A DNA stretch of 64,000 nucleotides from Hydractinia symbiolongicarpus (taxonomy: Eukaryota; Cnidaria; Hydrozoa; Anthoathecata; Hydractiniidae). The stretch covers positions 21,541,851-21,605,850 of the forward strand of contig NC_079877.1 of NCBI RefSeq assembly GCF_029227915.1, read 5' to 3'. Below the pieces are notes generated by a model that ran no database searches, was not told the origin of the DNA, and was given only the letters and a program-made list of their open reading frames with translations. Positions 40,991-53,243 of this stretch are shown one piece after another; the first letter of the stretch is position 1; the number at the start of each line of letters is the position of its first letter. A program made the position numbers and the translations under genes.

Positions 40991-43900
40991 TTTTGAGTGA
41001 AGTCGTTAATTAAACTTTGTAACTACTTGTGGCACAGACAAACAATATTTAATGTAAATTAAATTATGGAAAGTTGAACGGCCAATGATAATGACATTCA
41101 ACAATACAACTCTAACAAGGCTACAATTGGATCATGAAAATCATTCCTTTTTTATTTTTTAATTATATTTTATCTTAATTATTTTTGTCGTTTATTTTAC
41201 TAAAAGTCGACTATAAAAAGATTAAAATATTGTAGTATTTTAATCTTTAAGATATTTATATATAAAGCTTGACTTATAAAGTCACAAAAACGCTACCGAA
41301 TGGAGCATATTATAAGTGCAGCCACAAGTAAAACAAATCGATTAAATAGCCTTCTGAAAAAAAGAGATTTCCATTGACGATATTTCGCTTTTTCGTAATT
41401 CCGATAAACTGGGATAAACCACGAAAATGGGTTAATGCGGAACTTTAAAGACGGCGTAATTTATTCTAAAGTGAAAAACATAAGACCAAAGCTAAAACAT
41501 TGTTGTGCTGAAATAACTACAACACATTTCTGTAAACGTTAAACATTGGTGTACTACGTTTTAAAATCATCCAAAGGGGATATTACAAATCTTAAAAATA
41601 TCACTGTACTAAAAAAACAAAAACATATTGTTTGGAATTATTTTGAGTTACACAGTCAGCAAATAATAACATAAAACACGTATTATTCTTAAATTCTATT
41701 ATTTTACAAGTATAAATTGATAGGCTTTCAAATAGAAGTGGTCGATTTTGCTAGAAAGTATCACAAATAGTATTTTTAATTTTCTTCTGGAAAGAGGCAA
41801 AAAATAAATATTTGTCGAACCGTTCTTTGTTTTTGCATAATTCATATTCAAATTTGCAGTTGGTTCCCATGTTTGTTTCTTGTTGTCCCATGTTTGTTTC
41901 ATGTTGGTCCATATTTGTGATGTGGTACATATCTGCTGTCTGATGTTGCCCTATGTTTGTTTATGTATAGTTGTTCTGTAAATTATCAGTTTCATTTATG
42001 TATTTATTTGTCAAAGTCTTTTAAAATTTGGTCTTTATATAATTCCTTAGGGATTTATAATAATTTTATTAAATAACATATAACATCATGTGTTAATTAC
42101 CATATATAAGCTTTGACAAGTTCAGAAACAACTCATTTGCATGTAGACCGTAGTAGAGGTCAGTTGTTCTAAATTTAAATGTAAAGCTATTTCTCAAATG
42201 TAAAGCCATTTCTCAAATGTTAAGTCATTTCTTGAATCAGTTACTTTAACCTCAAAGTTAAATAATACAAGTGAAAGATTGTTTTAATCTATATCAAAGT
42301 TTATTTAACATATTTCATCAACTAACCCATATATGGCAAGCTGTTTGAACTTAAATGTAGGAATGATCTGAAATTCTATTATTAAATTTTTTCAATTTTA
42401 ACGACCCTGGGTTGTCAGCAAAATGTAGTCCTCAATTCTCAGTTAATCCAGTGACACTTTTAATTACATGATACATAATGTGTAGCTTATTTTTATATTA
42501 TCACTTGGTATATGTTTTAAACATGGCCACACAGAGAAAATGTTACAGAGAATGTGCAAAGAATCTCTATCGCTACTTATTTTCCTTATGAAAACACAGT
42601 AAAATATTGGAGCATAGTAACTTTGTTTGTTTGGATGATTAACTTTTAAATGAGATTTTTGTCTGATTGACTTGCGATATCACAATGAAAACAAGAGAAT
42701 AAAAAACTTATTATTCCCTTGATTTTGATTTTTACATAAGTGAAATTTTTTTAGTTTTTGGGACAAACAAAAAATTATAGTTAAACAAATTTTTAGTAAT
42801 GATAATTGTAATAATAAAAACAACGCAATGTTTCTAAAGGTCTTTTTAGACGATAAATTATACGTAAAGTTACTAAATATGGTAATAGAAAAAATATTGT
42901 AGTAATTTAATTCACATTCAAAAACACTATAAGTTATTCAAAAAATTATTCATCATCTGTTGAGTTTGTTACATCAAAGCTTCATTCATTCTCACTCATT
43001 TTAGCAAAGTTGCTAAATTTGGAGCCACATGTACTACCGGATGGCGGTATTCTTTCATCTTTGCTAGACTATTGCTGAATAAAATCAAAATGGTTTAATT
43101 TTATTCATAGCTAATCTAAACAATTTTTTTACTTCTGGTAATAATTTTTCAATAATTTTAGGTAAAATACACTATCAACCATTCTGTTAAGTATTCTATT
43201 TTTAGTGAACTTGATGTATAATTTATCGAATAGTTCGCCGCTAAAAGGGCCTTTATATAATATTGTGGAATCAGTGTTAAAAAGTTTAAAAAGATTAAAC
43301 TGCTGCATGTGAGTAAAGCTTATAACAACAACGCTGGAGTAATTCTCTATTTATTAATTACAACTTTTATTATCTATTTTTATCTCAACAACTATAGTGA
43401 GTACAATAAAATGAATTCCTTTAATAGAGAGCATCAGGCTTCTCATTTTGAGGTATATACGCGATCGGTTCCTACGCGCTATCGCGTAGCTGAATTAAGT
43501 AAGGTACAGGAAGAACCATGTACCTCTGTTGACAGATTACTTCCTAATTAAAAATGGTCGTGCATTATTAAACAAATAAATAGCCATTTTAAAAATCGCG
43601 TACCCTGATCACGTAAGCACATATTTACAAAATAAGAAGCCTGGAGCATATGCTTGAATGCGTCTTGTTATTGTATATTTCATTCATATTTTAAGTGATG
43701 ACCTGATGATTAGATGCAGTGGAAATAAGAACGTAAAGGTAGGTTTCCATACGACCGCATTTTCCACTCTAGCAAAAAAAGTTCAGAGCACTTTGCTCTT
43801 GAGTTTAAACTTAATGGAAACCACTTGAGAGAAAAGATGTTTAGAATAAAATAGCTGCCGTAAACAGAAGAAACCGTTTGCTATGAAATTTAAAAATAAT

Positions 43901-44741
43901 ATTAACTTTCTTTTTTATAGCAGTGAATTAAAAGAAGGCGTAACATGAAACAACTAAAAAAGATGAGAAAACTTTTTCAGGAAGAGGGGAGAGTTATTAT
44001 TTACTGTTAGGTTATGAATTTAACTACTGATGTTTTCCCAACAAGTAGTTTATTAATGTGTTTGTTAGGACGATTTAAAAAGTATTTATGAATTCCTAAC
44101 TTTTATTCATAATTCAATGCTAACAGGCCTCTCTGCTCTACTTAACACCAAACACTTATTTTTGAAAGGTGTTGTTATTTTGTGAATAAAAAATATAGCA
44201 AAAATAATTAAAACCCTGCCCGGACATGCCCCAACCACGAAAACGTTGCTATAGTTCAATGGAAAACTATACTGTGAGGAGAAAGCCTGTGTTTTAAATC
44301 GAAGTTAGGGTGCAATTTTGGAACTTTTATGACAACACAGTTTGTAAAATAGTAATTGTTGGTTGACTATTTTTGCGAGGACTACCTTACAATAGGCTGT
44401 ACTCTGTGTTTTTATTTAAACAGCTGTTGCATTGCACATCTGTTACCAGATGTGCAATGCAAAGTTTATTTGGTCTATCAACCTGGATGTGTGGAATGGT
44501 TTACCTACAATTAAGCGCTCAAACTGGCATTCAATGTCGAGTCACCCTGCACTATGCATAAAACCTTCTTTTCTCTTTTAGGTGTAACTGAGAAATTTGA
44601 ATAAATGCATTGAAAAGCACTATAAGAACATACAAGTTTAGGTATTTATAACGTATTAACAGTTTTGTGTGACATTTACTATCCCTGCGTGTCCTGTATT
44701 ATTTACACTGCAAATAGTCTAGCAGAAAAATAACATTATAC
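40991..44741. other. RRP1-like intron sequence
   Basis: AT-rich, with an imperfect CCATGTTTGTTTC repeat near 41868-41910. An open frame at 43309-43551 on the plus strand has a hydrophobic segment but no ATG, family or splice support. Confidence 0.4.
42178..42236. repeat. 21-bp short tandem repeat, three units
   Basis: Three diverging copies of AAATGTAAAGCTATTTCTC. Confidence 0.7.
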
Positions 44742-44827
44742 CAAGTAGAACTTGTCCAATCTAAGTCTATCGATACCAAGCCACTCTCTACCCATTGTTA
44801 TGAAAAAGACTTTGGAGAACAGTACAC
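44742..44827 (-). CDS. RRP1: RRP1-like gene, exon (third recognised)
   Basis: Acceptor CCTTTGTAG, donor TTG|GTATAA; two bases plus 28 codons. It encodes [20 protein letters not shown] followed by LRLDKFYL. The W-x-G-I-D-R-(L)-R-x-DKFY string is the most diagnostic stretch of RRP1/NNP-1 proteins. Phase 1 from the previous exon completes a Gly codon. Confidence 0.85.
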
Positions 44828-44963
44828 CTACAAAGGTTAAGAGAAGAAACTTTAATTAGATGAGACAAAATATATTGAAACATACATATTGAAATAATGA
44901 TATACCCCCACAAAACTAGAAAACAATTTATAAAAGGTGTTACTCTAAGTTTAAACAACTGAC

Positions 44964-45024
44964 CTGTCATGGAGCATTGACCAAATAAATGAATGCCATT
45001 GGATAAATTTTCAGCAAGTTCCTC
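44964..45024 (-). CDS. RRP1: RRP1-like gene, exon (second recognised)
   Basis: Acceptor TTGTTTCAG, donor ACAG|GTCAGT; 20 codons plus one base (EELAENLSNGIHLFGQCSMT). Corresponds to the EEL-x-x-I/L-S helix that follows DKPLxQ in RRP1. Confidence 0.78.
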
Positions 45025-45329
45025 CTGAAACAACAAACGTTTATACTCAATATGAACAATGCATCTTACCTAAAATACAGTCCAAATATAAGCTTCTGCG
45101 TACGCTTTATACAAACCTTTCCTTGCAAAACGGAATCCCTTTAATTTTTAGAACTATTTCTATATCCATTTTTTGTCCCGCGGGATGTACATACCAAAAT
45201 AATGAATAACATGAAAACAAGATTAGATGTGAGCAAATATTTAGTTTGCAGCGAAGTATTGCAGATATGGTTTGTTTACTTGCTATATTTGCAAAATCAA
45301 TATGTCATAAAGATTATTAATATTTGGTA

Positions 45330-46741
45330 ATAACTATTATAATAGCCGTACTCCGTCTGTCTGTCTCTGCGCGGACCCCCCGCTGAGTTAGGAAATGATG
45401 ATACGGAAACACGAATACCAAATGCGATATATTTTTACCGACTTTGTTTTGACCGCTCGCGCGTAGAATACCATTCACAACGCCTGATTCTTTAAAAAAA
45501 AAACAAGATTTTCGCGACCAGAAAGAATCCAAGATCTTCGCGGAACGAAGGCCATTTTGATAATGGTCGTGTTTGTGGTCAGTGTGTGAGGTTTGTAGGC
45601 CTGTTTGACTTTTTTATCTTCTAAAAGCCTTATATATTTGTAATATTTGTTTTCTGTTTGTTTTCAATGTTAGGATAAATATATTGTCACGTTTTTTAGC
45701 CACGTACAGATCTTAAACGCACCAGTTTTAGGATGTTTGGCTAGGAACGAAGATTAGCTAGCTATAGCTACTAGCTAGCTAGAGCCTCACTTATTGCTAT
45801 TCTGTTTGGTATAAGAGCTTTTTATCCTAGCCAACATTTATTTTTATGTTGAGGCTGTGGCTATTTAAAAAGTGAAAGTATAAAAATGCAGTTTGGCTAC
45901 AACAATATTCTTAAGCAATACATAATTTTTATGCTAAATGCAGTTAGCTAGCTAGGTATAGCTACATATTTTATAATTTTTCTGCAAACTTTTTCTGCAA
46001 ATGAAATGGCTGAGCGATTGTTTTGGCTGGACGAGTAACGACAGGCTGTTCCCTGTGTTTTTATTTAAACCGAAGTTGCAATGAACATTTTTGGAAAAGG
46101 GTAATACGCCTTATGCGCCTGTTCAACTGTGTTTAACTGTACTAAGCGGTTAGCCCAGTGTTAAAAACAGACTGTTTTTTGTAAAAGGCTGTTACGCCTA
46201 TGGGCATGTGCAACACCGTTTACCTGTATATACTAAGGTCAGCCCACCACTGTGACAATTAATTTTTAAACTTTCTTGGGAATCACGCCTGGACTAACCC
46301 CTCAGCCCTATGTCTGCGAGAAAGTTTTTTTCAAAAGGGTATTATTCCTATACGCTGTGCAACACGGTTTAACTGTACTAAGCGCTCAGCCCAGTGTCAC
46401 GATTAATTTTTTAACTTGCGCAAAAATTTATTCTGCAAAATGAAATAAAATTGACGATTGTTTTTGCTATGATGGAGTAACAACACTTTGTAAACTCTGT
46501 TTTTATATCAGTTATCGTTGCGGGAAAGTTATTTTTTGAAAAATATGTTACAGTCGCACACTATAATGTTTTATGCGCTTCAAAAGATTAACGACATACT
46601 GTATACCTGTACTAAAGCGCTCCACCTGATCGTGTGGGACAGTTTACAGCTCTTATTAAGCGCTCCACAGAGTGTTCAATGCCGGATCACACCTTTACTT
46701 GTGGCTTAACCCGGCATTTCGACGCCGGGTTTCCCGGCTAG
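45330..46741 (+). mobile_element. Helitron-like element, plus orientation
   Basis: It starts near TATTATAATAGCCGTACTCC with a (GTCT)n-like stretch and ends with a hairpin, AACCCGGCATTTCGACGCCGGGTT, that precedes TCCCGGCTAG and a host T. Internal sequence repeats itself: three versions of AAGGGTAATACGCCTATGCG and TTTAACTGTACTAAGCG are seen between 46090 and 46400. No protein-coding region, so non-autonomous. The 5' limit is approximate because the expected TC start is not evident. Confidence 0.6.
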
Positions 46742-47371
46742 TTTGGTAATAATATGGGATAATACAATGTATCTGCCAAACATTAATAGCATGTATCTGC
46801 CAACCTATTAGAACTATTAAATGGTTTGTTTATTATCCTTGGTGTTAAATGAGCTAGGTATTAGCTAGCTTTGAATATGATGATTATGAGTAGCTAGTTG
46901 GCTGGCTGACTTGTTCCAAACAAACGTGAAATTTCAAGCTGTTTACCAAAATTGGTGATGTTGCTGGTATATATATTGTGTCTCCAGTTATAATAGCTTA
47001 CGGTTGGTCAGTCAGCGAAATAAAAATAATTTTATCAAAAATGTATGGTCAGAACAACAAGAAAAAAAATAATATAAAATAACAACAGAGGTTGTTACGA
47101 CACGCATTGTTTCCAATGTATTTTCGCATCACGCACGGAGCTAATATTTTTTTGTTGCAAAGGAAAAATAATAACAACTTGTCTCACTAAAAGTAACTAG
47201 CCGTCAAGGTGAAAAGATAAAAATGCTCAAAAACTTGTTTTGAAAGTTACACATTAAAAATATACTTGAGTTGTTTTAAAAGTTATACAGCAAGTTACAT
47301 TTGCACTGTTTCAAATTTTTACAGCAGGTTATTATTCTCCCACTTACCATAATAATTATAAAAAAAAGTTA
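46742..47371. other. RRP1-like intron sequence
   Basis: AT-rich, with AGCTAGCTAG-like words; nothing coding. Confidence 0.4.
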
Positions 47372-47376
47372 TTTTG

Positions 47377-48621
47377 CAGGCCTTGCCATGAGTCGCAAGC
47401 AATTGCTCGTGCCCGCGTAGTGCTCGCGTAAATGCTCGTTACCCAAGCGTTCTATTGCTCTCGTAAATATTAACATTTTGAGATAATTGTAAACGTTTTC
47501 CTGAAATTGAAAAGATATTTGGTGTGATTATTTTCCACCCATCGTTCAAAAGTTTATTTGCCATTTTGTAAAACGCCTGCGATACGGGCATTAAGGTTAA
47601 TCTTTGTTGTGCATTCATTTTGCAGTAGAAAAGTGGGGGACGTTATAAATCGTGAACCCCAAACACGATGATCGAGCGTCTACTGGTATATAGACTCTCT
47701 CAATCTTAACTTCCTTTTCTACATGTCCGAAATAGTATGCATGACAATACTGTAGTTTTCATAAATTTATTGTTTTTTTTTCAGCAAATAGGAAAAAATA
47801 TGCTTCGTTTTCAAATTAAAAAAAAATCTTTATCTGCATGGTTTAAATAAAACTTCCAAATTCATTCGGAAAGTTCAGGAACACGTCAGGCATATAAAAT
47901 TTATACAGAAAAAAAAATTATACCGCACATGGTTTTCGTTTTTAAAATTGTTTAAATAACAGTTGCGGCATAAAGAAAATAATCCATTAAATTTGGACCT
48001 GCTATGGTTTCAAATTGTTTCGTCAAATGAAAAAATTATCTACAATTAAATCCATGATAAATTGTCTGTTCCGCCTGCAAGTGCAGTTTTGCAGACTTGC
48101 ATCATCCATGCTCCGTCGGCGTTCACCTCCGCATTAATTCAGAACCGCATGGCTGGATTTCTTGTGTAAGACCTGGTTACCAACGACGAAGGGGCCAGGC
48201 AAAAGAGATTTATGTCTACGTAGTTCTTTTAACTAAGTCAGGAGTCGGTGAATTAGCTAGGATGGTCAGGTTGGCTATGAATAGGCTTGCTCGTGGATTT
48301 CAAGGACCAGGACTATTCAATAATTCTGAGATCTAAGTGTCTGTCCAAGACGAAAATCTATGGGACGTTTTAACTGATGAAAGTTCTAAACGAGCCACGG
48401 ACATGTCTGACCAAACTGGAAATGTGGCAGGCAGTTTAATCACACGCCTGAAACAATTTAGGTGTGTGCCCAGGCGCACGCCTCTCCTGAAAAAGATGCC
48501 CTGAGAGACTAAATGTAGTAAAGTTTTTTAGCGAAAAATATGGCGAGCAAAATCGCTCGCGTGGACACTCTGATGCGAGCAATTAATTGCTCTGGAGGTT
48601 ATTTGCTCATGGCAAGGCCTG
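47377..48621. mobile_element. CAGG-ended inverted-repeat element, 1.2 kb
   Basis: Ends read CAGGCCTTGCCATGAG and inverted CTCATGGCAAGGCCTG. AATTGCTCG-type words lie just inside each end. TTTTG flanks both sides (47372-47376, 48622-48626), suggesting a 5-base target duplication. The interior has no transposase but includes one copy of the 259-bp dispersed repeat. CAGG termini recall hAT elements, whose duplications are normally 8 bases, so superfamily placement is open. Confidence 0.6.
48037..48295. repeat. 259-bp dispersed repeat, copy 1
   Basis: Matches 59947-60205 over its whole length at roughly 93% by eye. It is less AT-rich than its surroundings. An open frame (48097-48333) runs through this copy (GWISCVRPGYQRRRGQAKEI), but the second copy has a stop in that frame, so coding is doubtful. 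Confidence 0.8.
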
Positions 48622-48626
48622 TTTTG

Positions 48627-49723
48627 ATAAAAAAAATTGTTCTTTTAATCTTTAGGGCAGTCTTATAAAAAAAATTAAATTTAAGTGCAACATATTTGTA
48701 CGGACTATAGTTCAGTTGACCATATTTAAAATCTTTCGTGGCATTAAAATTACTTTTTAAAAATTAATAACGGAGGAGGGTGTTACGACAAGTGTATTCT
48801 ACCTTATTTTTATTATTTTTCCTAAATGGTATCGACTAAAGGTCTTGCAGTATTGCATTTTAGCTAGTGAAATTTTAAGCATATATAATATTAATAATCA
48901 TAACGAAAGAGGGGTGTTATTGCAATAACAATCTGTTTTGTTTTTCACTGTGTTATAAATACTTTTGTTTAACTAAGGAAACTATTTTTGTCATTACAAA
49001 ATTAGCGCATCGCCCATTTTAGTTTCATCGGCACAAAACCATGAATTAGAATTAATATTTTGCACATATTTTCGGCTTGACGTTTTCTTGAACAGAATTC
49101 TTTTGACGAAAAAATAATCGGGAAAACAACGAAATGTGTTTCACAGGCATATAGACATTAAACTTCTAAAAACTGAAACTTGATTATGTTTAGACAAATA
49201 TAACTTTTCTAAACAAAATGGCATTTGGTAAAAATACAATCGCGACCATGACGAAAAAGTATACACCAAGCAAAAGCTAAAATTATGCTTCGTTAAACTT
49301 GGTAAAACCTGAAACAAACAAATTACCTTTAATGAAACACGTTTTTAAAAAAAGAAAAAAATTAAATTATACTGGCTATTGAAATCTAGAGCTCGCCAAA
49401 ATAATTGTGGGACACACAATCCTCCGTGGAGATAATAATATTAGCGTGGTTGCCACGATAGAATGCTTGAATGTTTATTATACATGGAGACCACGATTTT
49501 ATTGTGGTTCGTGTGCTCATCCAAATAAAAATATATTCACTTTATTTTAAAAACGTGGCTACGTTTTAGGTTTAGATCGAACATATACTAAAAGATACGC
49601 TCTTAAAATCTGCAACATTTTAATCTTTTTGTTACGCTACCACTAACAATACCCATTTTACAACTGTGTTAACTACGATTTTGTAAAACTGCCAGTTGTG
49701 GAAGTCATTTTGTTGATACATTC
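48627..49723. other. RRP1-like intron sequence
   Basis: AT-rich and non-coding; a short inverted pair GCGTGGTTGCCACG lies near 49443. Confidence 0.4.
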
Positions 49724-50005
49724 TGTGGATGGGGGGGGATTGACAACGCCAATTTCTCAACAGAGTGTCTTGCAACTCGCTAAAACATTAATACATAAGC
49801 TACAAATATCAAGGTCAAAAAACAAAATGGCGGAATAAAGTGCCTTCCAAAAGTACACAAAAATACAAGTATATAAATAACTCAATAGAAATACAGTGGC
49901 TATACTCCCACACCACAAGTGAACAAAAGGGCAACCAAAGGATGTAAAAGGGTGGGTAAATGAACAAGTCATTAACTGAAATGAACAAGTCATTTACTGT
50001 ACACA
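49724..50005 (-). repeat. BEL/Pao 3' LTR
   Basis: Direct repeat of 52484-52748. Distinguishing length differences include a duplicated GAACAAGTCATT near 49963-49990 and an expanded G run near 49731. Confidence 0.8.
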
Positions 50006-50180
50006 TTGGGTTCTTTGATGGAAGCTTCGCGAGCATATCCTTTTTCCAAAAGGTTGTCCATGAATCGTTTGTGGTTATCGAAGAATTTCTTGTCAGCAAT
50101 AAATCGCATTTAAGGTGTGATAATTGTTTAATGGCAAGAGCTTTATTGCTTGGGCATTGTCACATTCTTATTTCTGAATG
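50006..50180 (-). pseudogene. BEL/Pao reverse transcriptase, N-terminal remnant
   Basis: One minus-strand frame shows LPFRNKNVTMPKQ, two stops, then MRFIADKKFFDNHKRFMDNL and LEKGYAREASIKEP. This is the segment just before the RT palm in BEL/Pao polyproteins. It ends abruptly at the LTR. Confidence 0.65.
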
Positions 50181-50223
50181 GTAGTGGTAATTTGTAGTGA
50201 TTTTCAACTTTCGTGACGTCTTT

Positions 50224-50439
50224 CTATGCCCTGTTGTCTAATATAATAATTTTCTGTCTATGATGACTACCCTTTATAGGACCAACGACACACCATCCTA
50301 GCATGGTTCTGTAGGCATATGGAGGAGAGTTTTGACTCGGAATGACTTCGATTGGCTCTAAAGCTTTGGGGCAGTTTGCTCCTATCACCAGATCAACTTG
50401 ATGTCCATTTGATTTCAAATAAGGATTCAACAGTTCCAA
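50224..50439 (-). pseudogene. BEL/Pao aspartic protease (DUF1758), C-terminal part
   Basis: Open 71 codons with VDLVIGANCPKALEPIEVIP and then YAYRTMLGWCVVGPIKG. The (D)LxIGxNCPxALEPxEVIPS and TxLGWxVVGP phrases are diagnostic for the BEL/Pao protease region. Upstream residues of the active site lie in broken frames to about 50700. Confidence 0.8.
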
Positions 50440-50759
50440 ATACTTTCAATTTGATAACTTATCAACACTTCTGGATCTACTTGGAGCTCTGGACTAGTGT
50501 ACGTTTTTGGTAGCTTAATACTGCTGCAACAATCATGAATTCCCTCAACGTATAATCCATTAATGATTTTTGACCTTGTACACTTACACTGTTTACTGTC
50601 TTCACTTAAATTGAGGTGTTGATACCACTAACATTTAATTTCTTGACTAATCCAAGGTGGCCTGACTACAATTGTCTAACATGGCAAGAGCATCGATTCA
50701 TTTACCAGACGATTTGCACGTGACTTTGACTGGTACTACATACATGCTGATAACTTCAC

Positions 50760-51000
50760 CTAAGATGATAATTCTGGATTTGGTGTCATGTCTTTAAGAG
50801 TGTCATCTTTTTTATCTCCTTCAGGTTTATCATCTTTATTTTTCTTTTTGAATCTAAATTCATGAAGTTCAGTTGGGTGGTTTCCCTTGCATGTGCTGCA
50901 CTTACGTCGGTTTTTACATGTTCTAGCACTGTGACTTGGTGTCATTGGTTGATAACAGCCATAACAGAGTCTTTTCTTTCCCAAAAACTTGCTGCGGTGG
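50760..51000 (-). pseudogene. BEL/Pao gag zinc knuckle
   Basis: LCYGCYQPMTPSHSARTC and then CSTCKGNHPTELHEF give two C-x2-C-x(7-10)-H/C knuckles of BEL/Pao Gag, followed by a charged linker towards the protease. Confidence 0.75.
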
Positions 51001-51292
51001 TCGATGTTATACTCTAGATATATCTCACATGGTCTAGATCGTGATTAACATTACAAATAGGACACGGTGGTGCAACGGTTAAGAGACACTTGTAACCTTT
51101 CCGGCCTTTTCCCTTTGCGTCTTTTTCCTTGCTGACAAACTGTTTTACAGCATCACGAGAATACAGTGGATCATTTATCAGTGCAGTTTCCATATTAACA
51201 AATTGGACAAAATTTTCAAAGACTGGTTCACCTTTACCTTTTATCCGCTTTGAAGCAACTTGACGTTTCCAACGGTTAATAAGTCCACCTGG

Positions 51293-52361
51293 TCATTTTG
51301 ACACCAATGTGCCGATTATATCCGGACTGTTGAGAACGTGTAGGTGCTGACCCATGCAGATACTTTCACATTTTATGAAAAAAGTGTGAAAGTCTCTGAA
51401 TTCTTTTGAATCGCTGTATTTTAAAGAAGACCAATTCTTAATTTCTTTTCGATAGCTGGCTAGTATGGTATGGCTGTTTCCATATCTTTTTTCTAATATT
51501 TTCATAGCATTGTTGTAGCCAATGTATGATGGTCAATGTATACAGTGATTAATTCTCGTGCTTCTCCAGCAGTAAACTTAATAAGCCTGGTGAGTTGTCT
51601 AACAGGGTCATCAATTTTAGATTCCACCACTTCCTTAAACATGCAGTGAAATAATGAAAATTCAGTGGGTCCCCTCTAAATTTCTCTATATCCACTTCAG
51701 GAGACGCTTGTTGTTTGAGAAGTTTACACAACATATCTTCTGATTCATGCTCTCTAAATCCTAGACTTTCTCTGGAGTATGATTTATGTCTCAATCCTGT
51801 GTTGGATGGTTTTGTATCATAAGGTATTTTGGTATTTTCAAACCTCGCCTTTTGATGATGAACATATGGTCTGACTGATTTTCCATAGCTTCTAGTCTGA
51901 CGGAAAGCTTAGCAACTTCTTTGGCTACTTGATCCTTAAATGATGAGGTAGTGCTGCGTTTAGATGATGCTCTACTCCAGGTGTCATCATGTTCTGCAAC
52001 TTGCTTCAACCTTTGTAGCTCCTTGATTACTCCACATTTGAAGATTAATATCTCTTCGTCCTTTTTATCATACCAATCATGCACGGTTTTATCATTGGGG
52101 TCTGATAATTGTATACATTGTTCGTTCCTGTATAGCAATGACATTACCCAACGGTAGCAAGTCGTTTACTTCTCTGCAGCGCCTAGAGATCCTTTTACAA
52201 ATCCTTAATTTGTCATCAGTCAAGCACTGTAACTTATACACTCTCCCTTTCTCTGTAGGTTTACTGGACCTTCTGTGACTGACATGATTCATGTCAAGAT
52301 CATCAGTTGCATCTCCTATTAGCCCATCTGGACTTGGTGGTAACACTCCCTGGGGCAGCAC
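51293..52361 (-). pseudogene. BEL/Pao gag (DUF1759 region), multiply frameshifted
   Basis: The ORF from 52361 holds a Gag start with RRSSKPTEKGRVYKLQCLTD, then RRCREVNDLLPLG; 52144-51791 is a coiled-coil-rich middle; 51794-51549 has VDIEKFRGDPLNFHYFTACL, the 'KFxGDPLxYxxF' mark of DUF1759; and 51505-51293 has MKILEKRYGNSHTILASYRK. At least three frame changes separate the pieces. Confidence 0.75.
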
Positions 52362-52483
52362 CCCTGGGTCAACTTTCTAAACCTGTCTGGGTTCAACTAA
52401 CAAGTCAAGGTCTTTGTAATACTTGACTGACATCCTTCTAAACAAATACTCGGACGAATCAATGTTGCTTGTATTTCTACTTT

Positions 52484-52748
52484 TGTGGATGCAGGGGAAT
52501 TGACAAAGCCAATTTCTAAACAGAGTGTCTTGCAACTTGCTAAAACATTAATACATAAGCTACATCAAGGTCAGAGCAAAACTTATGAAACAAAATGGCG
52601 GAATAAAGTGCCTTTCAAAAGTATATAAAAATACAAGTATATAAACAACTCACTAGAAATACAGTGGCTATACCACACCACAAGTGAGCAAAAGGGCAAC
52701 CAAAGGATGTAAAAGGGTGGGTAAATGAATAATTCATTTACTGTACAC
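52484..52748 (-). repeat. BEL/Pao 5' LTR
   Basis: Direct repeat of 49724-50005, starting TGTGGATG and ending TTTACTGTACAC in window orientation. Boundaries are set by loss of similarity; no target duplication was identified. Confidence 0.8.
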
Positions 52749-53163
52749 TCAACAGTGCACAACAACGAACTAAAAGTGAATACTCCAACAGGTACACCCT
52801 ACTCTTCCAGAGTCTTGTCAACATTGACTGAAAAAAGGGTGTGTGCATGTGAAGTATACTAACTTCCTAAGGGAGGTAACAAAAAACTTATCACCTATGG
52901 AAATGGATATTACTATTAGGTCTATTACTTTAAAATGATAATGCGATATAGAAAGCACAAAGTAATAAAATTTAATAACTTGTTAATGACATGAAGGTAT
53001 ATAATTACGTGGAACTATTGGTATTAAAAGTGTATCGGTTACACTTTGTGACCACAAGCGTTTTTAAAAATGTTTTAACACCATTAGTTCTTTCCTCTTA
53101 GACAGTTTGACATGCTTACAAAGATTATTTTTATGAAAAATACTATTTACTTATAGCACATAC

Positions 53164-53243
53164 CTGAATCAAAGGCTTGTCTGAAAACCACATGCAATAA
53201 AATAAACCTTTCCATATTTTCAGCAGTTCAACTTCAAGAAGAC
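53164..53243 (-). CDS. RRP1: RRP1-like gene, exon (first recognised)
   Basis: Acceptor TTTTAATTTTAG, donor CAG|GTATGT; two bases plus 26 codons. It encodes [20 protein letters not shown] and then DKPLIQ. The (D)[22 protein letters not shown] block is the strongest signature of RRP1/NNP-1 (Nop52), a nucleolar protein needed for processing of the pre-rRNA that yields the large-subunit RNAs. The two-base start shows at least one earlier exon, which I could not find to the right. The gene spans more than 15 kb of transposon-filled introns. Confidence 0.88.

Larger units (their letters stand above)
49724..52748 (-). mobile_element. BEL/Pao LTR retrotransposon, internally deleted
   Basis: Two direct repeats of 265-282 bases bound a 2.5-kb interior with gag, zinc knuckle, aspartic protease and only the start of reverse transcriptase on the minus strand. 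RNase H, integrase and most of RT are absent: RT sequence reaches the RFMDNLLEKGYAREA motif and then runs directly into the LTR. The deletion, many frame changes and LTR differences show an old, immobile copy lying in an intron of the RRP1-like gene. Confidence 0.85.

Noticed and set aside
43309-43551. 80-codon plus-strand open frame with hydrophobic segment
   Set aside because: Starts at GTG, lies in an intron, no family or splice support.
44243-44320. tRNA-like stretch (AGTTCAATGG … TTTTAAATCG)
   Set aside because: Stems do not pair; B box too diverged.
47377-48621. Assignment of the 1.2-kb element to hAT
   Set aside because: CAGG ends fit, but the 8-base duplication is absent and no transposase is present, so the superfamily was left open.
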